Shown in pieces: positions 12,159 through 22,547 of a stretch of DNA of 64,000 nt. This stretch comes from Azospirillum sp. B21 (GTDB lineage Bacteria > Pseudomonadota > Alphaproteobacteria > Azospirillales > Azospirillaceae), in NCBI RefSeq assembly GCF_008364825.1, contig NZ_VTTO01000006.1:1-64000 (forward strand). The letters are read 5' to 3'. How positions within the stretch are numbered: the stretch's first letter is position 1; each line of letters starts with the position of its first letter. The translations under genes and the position numbers were made by a program. The notes beneath the pieces were generated by a model. The model did no database searches. It had not been told where the DNA came from and was given only the letters and a program-made list of their open reading frames with translations.

Positions 12159-12974
12159 TCAAGAATCCGATGGGTCAGCGGGTGTGTCGCCGGCTTGGCG
12201 TCCGCGGACATAAAGCGGGGCGAAGGCGCCCTCCTGGCGCAGTTCCACCCGGCCGGCCTTCGCCAGTTCCAGCGTCGCCGCGAAATGGGCGGCCAAAGCG
12301 GAGCGGGTCAGAAGCCCGCCGCCCTCCCCGCCCGGCAGGAAGCTGGCCAGCGTCGCCCAATCCGGCATGTGACCCAGCAGAGCGGTCAGGCGCTGCACCG
12401 CCTCCTCCATGGAATAGAGGCGGACCGGGGCGATGTGCAGGACGCCGGCCTCCTTGCGGGCACGCTGCTGGCCATAGGCGCGCAGAAGGTCGAACAGTGT
12501 GACCTCATAGACCGACTTGCGGCGCAGGTCCAAATCCTCCGGCGCACCGCGCGGGTGGACATCGACGCCCAGCCGAGGGCGGGCGAACAGCTTGGCGGCA
12601 ACGCCCTTCATCGCCTCCAGGCGCTGCAGCTGGAAGGCCAGCGCCGCGGCCATGTCCTCGCCGGACGGCTCCTCCCCCTCCGGTTCGGGCAGCAGCAGGC
12701 GCGACTTCAGGTAGGCCAGCCACGCCGCCATCACCAGATAGTCGGCCGCCAGTTCCAGCCGCACCTTCCGCGCCTCCGCCACGAAGGCGAGGTACTGGTC
12801 GGCCAACTCCAGGATGGAAATGCGCGTCAGGTCGACCTTCTGGTCGCGCCCGAGCGCCAGCAGCATGTCGAGCGGCCCTTCGAACCCGTCCAGAACCAGC
12901 AAAAGCTGCTCGGACGGCGACACCGCCGGATCCGCAGCGGTATCGGCCGTAAGCTCGGCCAGCAGTTCGGCCAT
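12159..12974 (-). CDS. scpA: Segregation and condensation protein ScpA
   Basis: ScpA is the kleisin subunit that bridges the heads of the SMC dimer and binds ScpB. The hallmark FEGPLDMLLALGRDQKVDL and ILELADQYL segments lie near residues 30-60, and the C-terminal winged helix contains the LLTRSALAAHFAATLELAKAG region. It has 271 residues and lies between a site-2 protease gene (9 bases away) and scpB, a common alphaproteobacterial order. Confidence 0.95.
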   Translation of the reverse strand: MAELLAELTADTAADPAVSPSEQLLLVLDGFEGPLDMLLALGRDQKVDLTRISILELADQYLAFVAEARKVRLELAADYLVMAAWLAYLKSRLLLPEPEGEEPSGEDMAAALAFQLQRLEAMKGVAAKLFARPRLGVDVHPRGAPEDLDLRRKSVYEVTLFDLLRAYGQQRARKEAGVLHIAPVRLYSMEEAVQRLTALLGHMPDWATLASFLPGGEGGGLLTRSALAAHFAATLELAKAGRVELRQEGAFAPLYVRGRQAGDTPADPSDS

Positions 12975-12983
12975 CGGAAAACC

Positions 12984-13661
12984 TTAGTCGTTGCCGGTCA
13001 GAATGCGGATGAAGTCGATCACCGCATCCACCGGCGGCCCCAGGACCCAATGCATGACGCTCAGATCCATGCCGATCTGGCGCCCCAGCATCGGCAGCAG
13101 GAAGAAGGCCGCCATCAGGATCAGCAACCCGAAGCGCTCCAGCCGGGCCAGCGGTACAGCCAGCACGTCCGGCAGGATGCCGACGGCCACGCGCCCGCCG
13201 TCCAGCGGCGGCAGAGGGATCAGGTTGAAGACCATCAGGATGACGTTGACCAGCACCGACACCTCGGCGGCGGAGCGGATCCACAGCTCGGGCAGGCTGT
13301 TTTCCGGATTGACCAACCGCCAGATCACGGCCGAGGCCACCGCCAGCAGGAAGTTGGTCCCCGGACCGGCCAGCGCCACCCACACCATGTCGCGGCGGGG
13401 ATGGTCCAGCCGGGCGAAGTTCACCGGCACCGGCTTGGCCCAGCCGAAGACGAATCCGGTGGTGAAGTACATAAGCGCCGGCAGCAGGACCGTGCCGAAC
13501 GGATCGATGTGGCGGATCGGGTTGAAGGTCACCCGCCCCAGCCGATAGGCGGTGTCGTCGCCCAGCCGCCAGGCGACGAAACCGTGCGCCGCCTCGTGCA
13601 AGGTGATGGCGATGATGGCCGGCAGGGCCACGGCCGTCACCTGGAAGATCCATTCCTCCAT
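12984..13661 (-). CDS. Site-2 protease family protein (M50 metalloprotease)
   Basis: This polytopic membrane metalloprotease has 225 residues. The zinc motif HEAAH is at residues 22-26 within the first helix, and the second metal-binding motif is in PPLDGGRV near residue 155. It belongs to the short S2P group without a PDZ domain that commonly sits next to scpA; natural substrates are generally unknown. It probably shares an operon with nagZ, scpA and scpB. Confidence 0.92.
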   Translation of the reverse strand: MEEWIFQVTAVALPAIIAITLHEAAHGFVAWRLGDDTAYRLGRVTFNPIRHIDPFGTVLLPALMYFTTGFVFGWAKPVPVNFARLDHPRRDMVWVALAGPGTNFLLAVASAVIWRLVNPENSLPELWIRSAAEVSVLVNVILMVFNLIPLPPLDGGRVAVGILPDVLAVPLARLERFGLLILMAAFFLLPMLGRQIGMDLSVMHWVLGPPVDAVIDFIRILTGND

Positions 13662-13677
13662 CGTCCGCTCCCGTCCG

Positions 13678-14742
13678 TCAGGCCTGGGCCGTGCCGAGAA
13701 GCTCGGCCAGCCGGTTGGTCAATGCCGCGATGTCCGCGGGTTCGGGCGCATGACGCATCGCCTCTGCCCGTGCCCAGCGCTCGGCCGCGGCGCCGCTCAG
13801 CACCGGTACGGCGCCGAGCAGGGACCGCATCTCGTCCAGATCGCCGTTGCAGTGGAGCACGACATCCATGCCCGCTGCCAGCACCGCTTCCGCCCGCGTG
13901 CGGGGATCGCCGTGCAGCGCGTTCATCGACAAATCGTCGCTGAACAGCAGTCCGCCGAAACCGATGGACGGCCCCCGCACCACCTCGCGCACCACAATGG
14001 GCGACGTGCTGGCCGGGGCGGTCGGGTCGATCGCCTTCAGCACCACATGCGCGACCATTGCCAGCGGCAAATCGGCCAGCGCACGGAAGGGTGCGAAGTC
14101 GGTGGCCTCCAGCGCCGCGCGGTCGGCCTCCACCACCGGCAGCTCGGCATGGCTGTCGGCGAAGGCGCGGCCATGGCCGGGGATGTGCTTGATCACCGGC
14201 AGCACGCCGCCGGCCAACAGCCCTTCGGCGGTGGCGCGGGCCAGCGCGATCACCACGGCGGGGTCGCGCGAAAACGCGCGGTCGCCGATGATGTCATGCG
14301 CCCCTTCCACCGGCACGTCGCACACGGGCGCGCAGTCCACCGTGATGCCGACCTCCGCCAGCATATGGGCGAGCAGCCGGCCGTTGATCCAAGCAGCCTC
14401 TTGGGCGGCCTCTTGGGCGGCTTCGCGCCCGGCATCGGCATCGCGCTCGGCCAGCGCGCCGAACACGCCCATCGGCGGGTGGGCGGGCCAATGCGGCGGG
14501 CGCATGCGTGCGACCCGGCCGCCCTCCTGATCGATCAGGACGGGGGCGTCCGGACGGCCGACGCTGGCGCGCAGATCATCGACCAGCCGGCGCATCTGAT
14601 TGCGGCTGTCACAGTTGCGGCGGAACAGGATGAAGCCGAGCGGATCGGCCTCGCGGAAGAAGGCGGCCTCGTCAGGCGTCACCTCCAGCCCGGCGCAGCC
14701 GAAGACGACCGCGCGCGGGTGGGCATCCGGGGTGGAACTCAC
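13678..14742 (-). CDS. nagZ: Beta-N-acetylhexosaminidase NagZ (GH3)
   Basis: NagZ is a cytoplasmic glycoside hydrolase that removes N-acetylglucosamine from anhydro-muropeptides during cell-wall recycling. The GH3 motif KHIPGHG with the following DSHAELP loop (catalytic His/Asp dyad) and the FSDDLSMNAL nucleophile region are present. I chose GTG 14742 (354 residues, normal for NagZ); GTG 14757 is an alternative, and the open frame extends further upstream but would overlap the SPOR gene. A small repeat gives EAAQEAAQEAAW. Confidence 0.92.
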   Translation of the reverse strand: MSSTPDAHPRAVVFGCAGLEVTPDEAAFFREADPLGFILFRRNCDSRNQMRRLVDDLRASVGRPDAPVLIDQEGGRVARMRPPHWPAHPPMGVFGALAERDADAGREAAQEAAQEAAWINGRLLAHMLAEVGITVDCAPVCDVPVEGAHDIIGDRAFSRDPAVVIALARATAEGLLAGGVLPVIKHIPGHGRAFADSHAELPVVEADRAALEATDFAPFRALADLPLAMVAHVVLKAIDPTAPASTSPIVVREVVRGPSIGFGGLLFSDDLSMNALHGDPRTRAEAVLAAGMDVVLHCNGDLDEMRSLLGAVPVLSGAAAERWARAEAMRHAPEPADIAALTNRLAELLGTAQA

Positions 14743-14776
14743 CGATTTGCGGCCCACGGAATCAGGACCCGAAAAA

Positions 14777-15835
14777 CTAGGGACGGACAACCACACACCC
14801 CACATTTTGCGCGCGCAGCTGGGCGCAGACCGACTTCGCCCGCACCTCGTCGGCGCCGGTGCCCTGCACCCGGTAGAACACGCCCTTGTCGCCCAGATCG
14901 ACCTTGGCGACCTGCATCGACAGACCGCCCAGCGCATCCGGGTGGCGTCCGGCGATCCGGCGCCATTCGGCAGCGGCCTCGCCCTCGCTGCGCACGGAGG
15001 CGAGCTGGATGCGCCAGCTTCCGCTGCCGCCGGTCACGGCCGGGGCGGCCTTCGCCGGCTGGGGCGCCGCCTTGGCCGGGGGGGCGGGCAGCGATGCCGC
15101 CTCCAGCTTGGCGATCAGTTGGCCGACCGAGGGTGCCGCGTTCTGCTGCTGTTGCTGCGCCGGGGGCGGCGGAGCGGCCGGCGGCTTGACGGCGGCAACC
15201 TGCTGCTGCGGAGCAGCGGCGGGCTTGGCCGGAACGGCGGCGGGCTGCTGCGGCCTACCCACCGTGCCGGACGGCAACTGTGTGGACGGCGTTTGCACCT
15301 GCGGGGCGCCGGCCGGCAGGGCTTGCAGTCCGGGCGCCGGCTCGGGCGCCGCCAGCGGCGCGGCGGCGGCCACCGCGGCGGCGACGCTGTCGCGCGGCAC
15401 CGTGGCGGTGGCCCCCGGCGGAAGCTGGGCGACCGACGGCACCGACGGCAGAGGCACCACCGCCGGCATCTGCGGCGTCACCACCGGACGGGGCAGCGGC
15501 ACCTCCGGCGGCGGCAGCAGCCGTTCCACCGTTTGGCCGCGTCCGCCGTCATGGTCGCGCAGCCGCTCATAGGCCAGGATGTCCTGATGCGGCACCTCCA
15601 GCCCGCCCGGCTGGTCGGGGCGCGCCTTGACCGGTCCCGGATCGGCGGTCAGCAGCGGCGGCCCGTCGCCCGACAGCCGCGCAGGCCCGCGCAGGCCGAC
15701 CACCGCCGCACCGGCGAACGCAACGACGCCGACCACGGCAAAGCCCAGCGCCAGCAGCCCGCGCTTGCTCGCGGCCTGTCGGGGCGGCATCCCATAGGGA
15801 TTAGCCGCGTAGTTGACGTCGCCGTCGTACTTCAT
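14777..15835 (-). CDS. SPOR-domain membrane protein
   Basis: This 352-residue protein has a short cytoplasmic N terminus, one membrane helix (about residues 24-46), a long Pro/Ala/Gln-rich periplasmic linker and a C-terminal SPOR domain ([21 protein letters not shown], about 272-350). SPOR domains bind septal peptidoglycan stripped of stem peptides. The start overlaps the argS stop (ATGA). The order argS-SPOR-nagZ is frequent in alphaproteobacteria and suggests a link with cell-wall turnover. Confidence 0.9.
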   Translation of the reverse strand: MKYDGDVNYAANPYGMPPRQAASKRGLLALGFAVVGVVAFAGAAVVGLRGPARLSGDGPPLLTADPGPVKARPDQPGGLEVPHQDILAYERLRDHDGGRGQTVERLLPPPEVPLPRPVVTPQMPAVVPLPSVPSVAQLPPGATATVPRDSVAAAVAAAAPLAAPEPAPGLQALPAGAPQVQTPSTQLPSGTVGRPQQPAAVPAKPAAAPQQQVAAVKPPAAPPPPAQQQQQNAAPSVGQLIAKLEAASLPAPPAKAAPQPAKAAPAVTGGSGSWRIQLASVRSEGEAAAEWRRIAGRHPDALGGLSMQVAKVDLGDKGVFYRVQGTGADEVRAKSVCAQLRAQNVGCVVVRP

Positions 15836-17592
15836 GAACGCAGTTCCTCCACCGGTTCGACACCCATCACCGTCAGGCCCGAGGCGATGACCGTCGCCAC
15901 CGCGGCGATCAGTGCCAGACGGGCCGTCGTCAGTTCCGCATCGCCCTCGATCAGGAAGCGCAGCGAGGCGTCGTCACGGCCCCGGTTCCACAGAGCGTGG
16001 AAATCGCTGGCGAGATCGTAGAGGAAGAAGGCGATGCGGTGCGGCTCATGCGCCTCCGCCGCCGCCTCGACCACGCGCGGCCAGGTGGCCATGCGCTTGG
16101 CGAGCGCCATCTCCTCCTCGGCATCCAGGCGGGCGAGGTTCGCCGCCGCGGCCAGGGCGGCCGGCGTCTGGTCCAGTTTCGGCAGGGCGGTCGCGGCATG
16201 GCGCAGCACCGACCGGCAGCGGGCGTGGGCGTACTGCACGTAGAAGACCGGGTTGTCCTTCGACTGCTCCGTCACCTTGGCGAAGTCGAAGTCCAGCGTC
16301 TGGTCGTTGCGGCGGGTCAGCATGATGAAGCGGACCACATCCTTGCCGACCTGATCGATCACGTCGCGCAAGGTCACGAAGGTGCCGGCACGCTTGGACA
16401 TCTTCACCGGCTGGCCGTTCTGCATCAGGTGGACCAGCTGGCAGAGCTTCACGTCCAGCGACGCCTTGCCTTCGGTCACCGCGGTGGTCGCCGACTGCAT
16501 GCGCTTGACGTAGCCGCCATGGTCGGCACCCCACACGTCGATCAGGCTGCCGAAGCCACGCTTATATTTATCAAAGTGATAGGCGATGTCGTTCGAGAAG
16601 TAGGTGAAGGAACCGTCCGACTTCTTCAGCGGCCGGTCGACGTCGTCGCCGAAATCGGTGGACTTGAACAGGGTCTGCGGGCGCGGCTCCCAATCGTCGG
16701 GCTTCTTGCCCTTCGGCGGCTCCAGCACGCCGGTATAGATCAGGCCGCGTTCCTCCAGCGCCGTCAGCGCCTTGTCGACCGCCCCGGCAGTGACCAGCGC
16801 GCGTTCGCTGCTGTAGACGTCCATGGTGACGCCGAGGACGCCGAGATCCTCCTTGATCCATCCCATGATCATGGCGATGGCGAAATCGCGGCAGGCCGGC
16901 AGCCATTCGGATTCGTCGGTGCCGACCCAGCGGTTGCCGTCACGCTCGGCCAGGGCTTGCCCGACCTCCTTCAGGTATTCGCCGGGATAGAGGCCGGCCG
17001 GGATCTCGCCCACCTCCTCGCCCAGCGCCTCGCGGTAGCGGATGAAGGTGGACCGCCCCAGCACGTCGACCTGGGCGCCGGCATCGTTGATGTAGTATTC
17101 GCGGGTGACGGCGTAGCCGGCCTTCTCCAGCAGCGAGGCCAGCGCGTCGCCGAACACCGCGCCGCGGCCATGGGCGGCATGCAACGGGCCGGTCGGGTTG
17201 GCCGATACATACTCCACATTGACCGGCGTCTTGCCGCCTAGATCGCTGTCGCCATAGGCGGTGCCGGCGTTCAGCACGTCGCGGATGCGGTCGCGCCAGA
17301 CGTCCGGCGTCAGGCGCAGGTTGACGAAGCCCGGACCGGCGATCTCCACCGACGCCACGTCGGCGCGGCCCTTCAGCTTGGCCACCAGCAGCTCGGCCAG
17401 GGCGCGCGGCGCCATCTTCGCCGGCTTCGCCAGGATCATGGCGGCGTTGGTGGACAGGTCGCCGTGCGAGGCCTCGCGCGGCGGCTCGACCGTCAGACGG
17501 CTGCTGTCCAGCCCGGCGGGGATCGCACCCTCGGCGGCCAGTTCTTCCAGCAGCTTGCGAATATCGGTCTCGAAGGCCTTGAAAATATTCAT
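15832..17592 (-). CDS. argS: Arginyl-tRNA synthetase
   Basis: ArgS attaches arginine to tRNA-Arg. The class I signature appears as HAAHGRG in [16 protein letters not shown] (the usual HIGH motif), and KMSKR is present as [10 protein letters not shown]. The N-terminal additional domain and the C-terminal all-alpha DALR anticodon-binding domain fit the 586-residue length. Confidence 0.98.
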   Translation of the reverse strand: MNIFKAFETDIRKLLEELAAEGAIPAGLDSSRLTVEPPREASHGDLSTNAAMILAKPAKMAPRALAELLVAKLKGRADVASVEIAGPGFVNLRLTPDVWRDRIRDVLNAGTAYGDSDLGGKTPVNVEYVSANPTGPLHAAHGRGAVFGDALASLLEKAGYAVTREYYINDAGAQVDVLGRSTFIRYREALGEEVGEIPAGLYPGEYLKEVGQALAERDGNRWVGTDESEWLPACRDFAIAMIMGWIKEDLGVLGVTMDVYSSERALVTAGAVDKALTALEERGLIYTGVLEPPKGKKPDDWEPRPQTLFKSTDFGDDVDRPLKKSDGSFTYFSNDIAYHFDKYKRGFGSLIDVWGADHGGYVKRMQSATTAVTEGKASLDVKLCQLVHLMQNGQPVKMSKRAGTFVTLRDVIDQVGKDVVRFIMLTRRNDQTLDFDFAKVTEQSKDNPVFYVQYAHARCRSVLRHAATALPKLDQTPAALAAAANLARLDAEEEMALAKRMATWPRVVEAAAEAHEPHRIAFFLYDLASDFHALWNRGRDDASLRFLIEGDAELTTARLALIAAVATVIASGLTVMGVEPVEELRS

Positions 17593-17636
17593 CGTCTCAG
17601 GTCGTCTTTTCAGGAGGTCACAGGAGCCTAGCCGGC

Positions 17637-18836
17637 TCAGGTCTTTACATGCAGGTCGAACAGCCGGTCATGTTCGGCCAACGCGTAGCGGTCGGTCATG
17701 CCGGCGATGTAATCCGCCACATGGCGGGCGCGCACCGCAAGGTCGGCGTCGCCGCCATGCTTGGCGATATCGCGCTGCCATTCGGTCGGCAGGGTGTTGG
17801 GCTCGTCCATGAACAGCTGGAACAGGGCGCGTACCACGCGCTTGCACTTGCTCATCTCGCGGTTCACGCGATAGTGCCGGTACATGCGCTGGCGCAGGAA
17901 GGCGCGAAGCGGCCCCTGTGCCTCCAGCATTCCGTCGGAGAAGCTGACCATCGCCAGCGGCAGGGCGCGTAGTTCGGCCGCGGAGCCCGGCTTGTGCTCC
18001 ACCAGCCGCCGCCGCGTCTCCGTCACCAGATCGACGACCATGGCGTTGATCATCCGCCGCACCGTCTCGTGGATCAGGCGGGAGCGCTCCAGCCCCGGAT
18101 AGCGGTCGCAGACCTCGCGGATGATCGGTCCGACCAGGGGCAGTTCCGCCACCTCCTCGACCGTGAAAAGCCCGGCGCGCAGGCCGTCGTCGATGTCGTG
18201 GTTGTTGTAGGCGATGTCGTCGGCCAGCGCCGCCACCTGCGCCTCGGCGCCCGGATTGGTGTGCAGCTCCAAATCCCACTCGCCCTGGAAGGCGGCGATG
18301 GTGGTCGGCAGGCGAAAGCCCGGCAGCAGCGGCAGAAGCGGGCCGTTGTGCTTGACCACGCCTTCCAACGCTTCCCAGGTCAGGTTCAGCCCGTCGAACT
18401 CGGCATAGCGCCGTTCCAGCCGCGTCAGGATGCGCAGGGTCTGGTCGTTGTGGGCGAAGCCGCCGAAGGGCTCCATGCAGGCGTTCAGCGCGTCTTCCCC
18501 GGCATGGCCGAAGGGAGTGTGGCCGAGGTCATGGGCCAGCGCCACCGCCTCCGCCAGATCCTCGTTCAGGGACAGCGTGCGGCTGATCGACCGCGCGATC
18601 TGCGCCACCTCCAGGCTGTGGGTCAGCCGGGTGCGGTAATAATCGCCTTCGTGATAGACGAAAACCTGCGTCTTGTGCTTCAGCCGGCGGAAGGCCCCGG
18701 AATGCACGATGCGGTCGCGGTCGCGCTGGAAGCACGAGCGCGTCGGGCTTTCCGGCTCCGCCACCAGCCGCCCGCGCGTGTCCGCCGGGGTGCAGGCATA
18801 GGAAGCCAGCCGATCGTGGGAGCAGTCCGCCGTCAT
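17637..18836 (-). CDS. dgt: dGTP triphosphohydrolase-like HD protein (Dgt)
   Basis: This HD-domain enzyme is predicted to hydrolyse dNTPs to nucleoside and triphosphate. The metal site is seen as [15 protein letters not shown] and [16 protein letters not shown], and [12 protein letters not shown] follows. I chose ATG 18836 (399 residues), where the alphaproteobacterial start [14 protein letters not shown] begins; the open frame continues upstream but crosses erpA on the opposite strand. It lies 44 bases after argS, in the usual order. Confidence 0.94.
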   Translation of the reverse strand: MTADCSHDRLASYACTPADTRGRLVAEPESPTRSCFQRDRDRIVHSGAFRRLKHKTQVFVYHEGDYYRTRLTHSLEVAQIARSISRTLSLNEDLAEAVALAHDLGHTPFGHAGEDALNACMEPFGGFAHNDQTLRILTRLERRYAEFDGLNLTWEALEGVVKHNGPLLPLLPGFRLPTTIAAFQGEWDLELHTNPGAEAQVAALADDIAYNNHDIDDGLRAGLFTVEEVAELPLVGPIIREVCDRYPGLERSRLIHETVRRMINAMVVDLVTETRRRLVEHKPGSAAELRALPLAMVSFSDGMLEAQGPLRAFLRQRMYRHYRVNREMSKCKRVVRALFQLFMDEPNTLPTEWQRDIAKHGGDADLAVRARHVADYIAGMTDRYALAEHDRLFDLHVKT

Positions 18837-19028
18837 GGGGCGGACACTACCGGCGGGGGGACGCGGGTGCAACGGCGAAGGCGTGCTATGCCCCGGCTCC
18901 AAGGCTAGGGTGTAAACGAGCGTGCCAGAAGCGCAACGGTTCGGCGCAATGGTGCCCATACTTTGACGAAGGCTGCGTTCCCCCTTACATTTGTGGCAAC
19001 TCCCGCATCGCACCAAAGGGGCCACCCC

Positions 19029-19385
19029 ATGCCCGATACCGCACTGCCCACCGAAACCCGCGTCCTCGCCGTCAGCGAGAGCGCCGCCAAGCGCGTCGCC
19101 TTCCTGATCGAGCAGGAGGGCAATCCGAAGCTGATGCTGCGCCTGACTGTCTCCGGCGGCGGCTGCTCCGGCTTCCAGTACGGCTTCACCTTCGACGAGA
19201 CCGCGACCGACGAGGACCATGTTTTCGAGAAGGACGGCACCAGGGTGGTCACCGACGACGCCTCGCTCGATCTGCTGGCCGGCGCTACGCTGGATTACGT
19301 GGAGGACCTGATGGGCGCCGCCTTCCAGATCAAGAACCCGAACGCCAGCGCATCCTGCGGCTGCGGCAACTCCTTCGCGGTCTAA
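19029..19385 (+). CDS. erpA: Iron-sulfur cluster insertion protein ErpA (A-type carrier)
   Basis: This 118-residue HesB/IscA-family carrier delivers Fe-S clusters to apo-proteins. The three ligand cysteines are present: GGGCSGF in the middle and SASCGCGNSF at the C terminus. It is divergent from dgt and followed by xth, a conserved arrangement in this group. I chose ATG 19029, which gives the canonical length. Confidence 0.95.
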   Translation: MPDTALPTETRVLAVSESAAKRVAFLIEQEGNPKLMLRLTVSGGGCSGFQYGFTFDETATDEDHVFEKDGTRVVTDDASLDLLAGATLDYVEDLMGAAFQIKNPNASASCGCGNSFAV

Positions 19386-19433
19386 GACGGCCGTCTGAAG
19401 CCAAAGATAAAGAAGAAAAGGCAGGCCTGTTTC

Positions 19434-20207
19434 GTGAAGATCGCCACCTGGAACGTCAACTCCGCGAAGGCCCGCCTTCCGCTGATCATCGACTGGCTGC
19501 GCACGACGTCCCCGGATGTCGTGCTCTTCCAGGAAATCAAATGCGAAACCGCCGCCTTCCCCGCCGCGGCGTTCGAGGAGCTCGGCTATCACGTCAATGC
19601 CGTCGGGCAGAAGGCCTACAACGGCGTCGCCTTGCTGTCGAAGGCTCCGGCCGAAGACGTGCTGACCCGCCTGCCCGGCGAGCCGGAGGACGAGCAGGCG
19701 CGCTATGTCGAGGCCACCGTGTCCGGCGTGCGCATCGCTTCGCTCTACCTGCCCAACGGCAACCCGGTGCCGGGGGAAAAGTTCGCCTACAAGCTCCGCT
19801 GGATGGACCGCCTGTACGACCATGCCCGGACCCTGCTGGCGCAGGAAATCCCGGTGGTGCTGGGCGGCGACTACAACATCATCCCCGAGGCGCGCGACGT
19901 GTTCTCGCCGCAGGCCTTCGCCGGCGATGCCCTGTTCCGCCCGGAATCGCGGGCCAAGTTCCGCGCCCTGCTGAATCTCGGCCTGACCGAGGCCTATCGC
20001 GCCCTTCATGACGACGACCACGCCTATACCTTCTGGGATTATCAGGCCGGCAGTTGGCCGCGCGACAACGGCCTACGCATCGACCATTTCCTGCTGTCGC
20101 CGCAGGCCGCCGACCGTCTGGCCGGCTGCACCATCGACCGCGGACCACGCGGCTTGGAAAAGGCGTCCGACCACACCCCGGTCATCCTGGACCTGCGCGA
20201 CGTGTGA
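19434..20207 (+). CDS. xth: Exodeoxyribonuclease III (AP endonuclease)
   Basis: This enzyme cleaves abasic sites and degrades duplex DNA 3' to 5' in base excision repair. The 257-residue protein shows WNVNSAKARL, LFQEIKCE, GGDYNIIPEARD, LRIDHFLLS and SDHTPVILDL, which contain the metal and catalytic residues of the endonuclease/exonuclease/phosphatase fold. The start is a GTG. A hairpin without a T-run (GCGGCCGG / CCGGCCGC, 20272-20295) follows downstream. Confidence 0.96.
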   Translation: MKIATWNVNSAKARLPLIIDWLRTTSPDVVLFQEIKCETAAFPAAAFEELGYHVNAVGQKAYNGVALLSKAPAEDVLTRLPGEPEDEQARYVEATVSGVRIASLYLPNGNPVPGEKFAYKLRWMDRLYDHARTLLAQEIPVVLGGDYNIIPEARDVFSPQAFAGDALFRPESRAKFRALLNLGLTEAYRALHDDDHAYTFWDYQAGSWPRDNGLRIDHFLLSPQAADRLAGCTIDRGPRGLEKASDHTPVILDLRDV

Positions 20208-20323
20208 CCGCGCCCGTGGAATCTGCGCAACAACAGCATTTTGTTAAAACTCTCGCTTCTAGGATGACTGTGCGGCCGGCATGACAACCGGCCGCCACGG
20301 TCACAGTGGGAGCGTAGGGCGGC

Positions 20324-20896
20324 ATGGCGTGGGGGCGCGACAACGGCCGGGAAGAAGTAAAGGGGCTGCTGGCGGCGCTTGAACGTCAGGCGACCGAGGC
20401 GTCGCGGCTTGCGGACCGAGCCCAGCGCGACATGGGCGACGACCGCTTCGCCTCCTTCCTCGACTTCCGCCGCAAGGTGGAGGAAATCCGCGCCCTGTTT
20501 GCTTTGACCGAGGAACGCCTGCAGGGCGTCGACGAGTCGCGTCTGACCGACCTGCGCGCCGAGTTCGAGCGGATGGACCTTCTGTTGACCCGCATGCTGG
20601 TGCGGGCGATGCGCAACTATTTCTCCGGCATGCGCCAGGATCAGGTCCTGCCCATCGGCGCCCGCGAGTTGTTCGAACCGGAACTGCGCAGCATCGACCA
20701 GACCCGCACCCGCCTGCTGAGCCCCCGCTACGCCGACCGCGTGGCGCCGGAGGTTCTGGACGATCTGGACGCCACCGCCGAGCTGATTCGCAAGACCATC
20801 ACCCGCGCCCCCAGCCTGCCCGACTTCTCCGACAGCCCCAGCCCACCCAAACCGACCCGCCGCCTGCGCACGCTGGGCCGCCCGATCCGGAATTGA
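20324..20896 (+). CDS. Hypothetical alpha-helical protein
   Basis: I do not recognise this 190-residue protein. It is almost entirely helical and charged, with heptad-like stretches (GLLAALERQATEASRLADRA, RRKVEEIRALFALTEERLQG) that suggest a coiled coil, and a basic, proline-rich C terminus. It has no signal peptide and no membrane span, so it is likely cytoplasmic. Codon use matches the neighbours, which supports a real gene. Confidence 0.75.
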   Translation: MAWGRDNGREEVKGLLAALERQATEASRLADRAQRDMGDDRFASFLDFRRKVEEIRALFALTEERLQGVDESRLTDLRAEFERMDLLLTRMLVRAMRNYFSGMRQDQVLPIGARELFEPELRSIDQTRTRLLSPRYADRVAPEVLDDLDATAELIRKTITRAPSLPDFSDSPSPPKPTRRLRTLGRPIRN

Positions 20897-20967
20897 CGAG
20901 CAAATCGCGCCGGCCTGCGCGCGACACTTGACCCACTGCGGCGCATTCGCTACTCCCGTGGGCCGAA

Positions 20968-21057
20968 GGATGGGTGGCCGAGCGGTTTAAGGCTCCAGTC
21001 TTGAAAACTGGCGTAGGTGCAAGCCTACCGTGGGTTCGAATCCCACCCCATCCGCCA
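20968..21057 (+). tRNA. tRNA-Ser(UGA)
   Basis: The acceptor arms GGATGGG and CCCATCC pair perfectly. The anticodon stem CCAGT / ACTGG encloses CTTGAAA, giving anticodon TGA, which reads UCA. The long variable arm (CGTAGGTGCAAGCCTACC) is typical of class II tRNA-Ser. The T arm is GTGGG TTCGAAT CCCAC, and a CCA end is encoded. Confidence 0.97.
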
Positions 21058-21144
21058 TTCAATTCAAGAATTCATCAGCATACTAAAATGGACGAACCCG
21101 CCGCATGGGCAACGGGTTCGTGCTCGCTTCGTATCAAATCCCGA

Positions 21145-21765
21145 TCAGGACGTCGGCAAAGTCGCAACTTTCGGCTTGGTTCCGGCCTGCACCAGGGCTT
21201 GGTGCAAATTCGCATCCTGAACGACCAACTGAACGGCATCCCGCAACGCAGCCGACAAGGCCGGGGCAGCCTGCTCACCCATCATGAGCATGACATCCTT
21301 GTTCACACCGATCGCCCGATAGCTCCGGCTGTAGACCAGGGTGCCGTCCTGACGCTTCGCCGCCAAGTCGAACGCGACCTCCGCAACCGCTTCCGCCGTC
21401 CAGAAACCGGGCTTGAAGTCGTTATAGAAGTTGGTGGTTTGCACGGTGATGGCGATGCCGCCGGGACCGACGTTAAAGCCGAGAGAAGCCAGCTCCGTCT
21501 GCACCGCCTGACTGACTTCAGCGACCACATCGTTGGCAGCGATGATCTTGGCCATCTCCATGCCGTAGCCGTTCTTCTTGGTGGACACACGGTCACGGTT
21601 CGACACGCGGCCATCGGCTGCAGTGACGTTGATGGTAACGTCCTTGGCTCCCTGCACCACCGAAATATTGGCAGGAGCAGAATATTTGACTGGAATGGCG
21701 TCCTCGGTCAGCGCACAACCGGAAACCATCGCTGCGAGAAGAGCGCAGGTAACAATCTTAATCAT
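21145..21765 (-). CDS. YajG-like lipoprotein
   Basis: This 206-residue protein has a signal peptide with lipobox VSGC (Cys at residue 17). The mature part resembles the YajG lipoprotein family: an SAPANISVVQGAKDV start, an NKDVMLMMGEQ segment and a long central beta/alpha domain. YajG homologues are outer-membrane lipoproteins of unclear function. It is followed on the same strand by the tRNA region and preceded by another lipoprotein gene. Base composition is lower in GC than in the flanking genes. Confidence 0.7.
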   Translation of the reverse strand: MIKIVTCALLAAMVSGCALTEDAIPVKYSAPANISVVQGAKDVTINVTAADGRVSNRDRVSTKKNGYGMEMAKIIAANDVVAEVSQAVQTELASLGFNVGPGGIAITVQTTNFYNDFKPGFWTAEAVAEVAFDLAAKRQDGTLVYSRSYRAIGVNKDVMLMMGEQAAPALSAALRDAVQLVVQDANLHQALVQAGTKPKVATLPTS

Positions 21766-21787
21766 TCCGCCTTGATCCTATAGAATT

Positions 21788-22306
21788 TCAATCAACGACT
21801 TTGATGCCTTGGGGCCGCGCAATTTGATTCGGCAGATGATCGGCAGGCAAAACGCGCTGGTAAGTTCCATTCGCCTGCACCATCACGCGCTCGGACGGAC
21901 TGAACACGCGGTCTCCCGCCGCCTGCTCCTGTACGAGAGTGATGGTTTTCCCGTTCGCGAGAGTGATGGTGTACTCGATCCCGACGCGGTCACTGGCGGC
22001 TTGCTCCGCCATGGCTCCAACTGCGGCCCCGACGAGAACGCCGCCCAAAATCGCTGCGACGTTGCCAGACCCCCGTCCGACATTCGACATCGCCAAACCG
22101 CCGGCCGTCCCACCCACGACGCCGCCTACGCCCGTGTTCTGTCCGCGGATGTCCACCTGACGCGACGCCACGACCGTGCCGAATTCGACAACCGATGCAC
22201 GGCCGACATCTTGGAAGCTATAGCGGCTTTGTCCCTGCGTGGCGCAACCAGTTAAGCCCGCCGCAAGGCATATGCTTGTGGCAGCTAAAATCAATAGCTT
22301 TCGCAT
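21788..22306 (-). CDS. Glycine-zipper lipoprotein (SlyB/Pcp-like)
   Basis: This 172-residue protein has a lipoprotein signal ending in LTGC. The mature chain contains a glycine-zipper stretch (GVGGVVGGTAGGLAMSNVG and [18 protein letters not shown]) of the outer-membrane lipoprotein SlyB/Pcp family, followed by a beta-rich C terminus (YTITLANGKTITLVQEQAAG). It is 22 bases upstream of the YajG-like gene and probably co-transcribed. Both genes are less GC-rich than the window average. Confidence 0.78.
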   Translation of the reverse strand: MRKLLILAATSICLAAGLTGCATQGQSRYSFQDVGRASVVEFGTVVASRQVDIRGQNTGVGGVVGGTAGGLAMSNVGRGSGNVAAILGGVLVGAAVGAMAEQAASDRVGIEYTITLANGKTITLVQEQAAGDRVFSPSERVMVQANGTYQRVLPADHLPNQIARPQGIKVVD

Positions 22307-22547
22307 TGCGAATCAATGCCTCATTTCTGCGATAACAAAAGCTCAAGCTCAACCTTAGAATGGCAGAGCAGGCACCCGATGTCGATAGCCGCACCGTCTT
22401 TCGGGTTAACTCGCTGAACAGGACGTACGTCTGATTTTCGATCCGGCGATACAAAACGAACCGCATACCATCATATGACCCCCACCCTTTTGCGCCTCCC
22501 CGATTGCTCTGCTAGCGTCCCGTTCGAGACAGGGGGAGGAGCGTATC

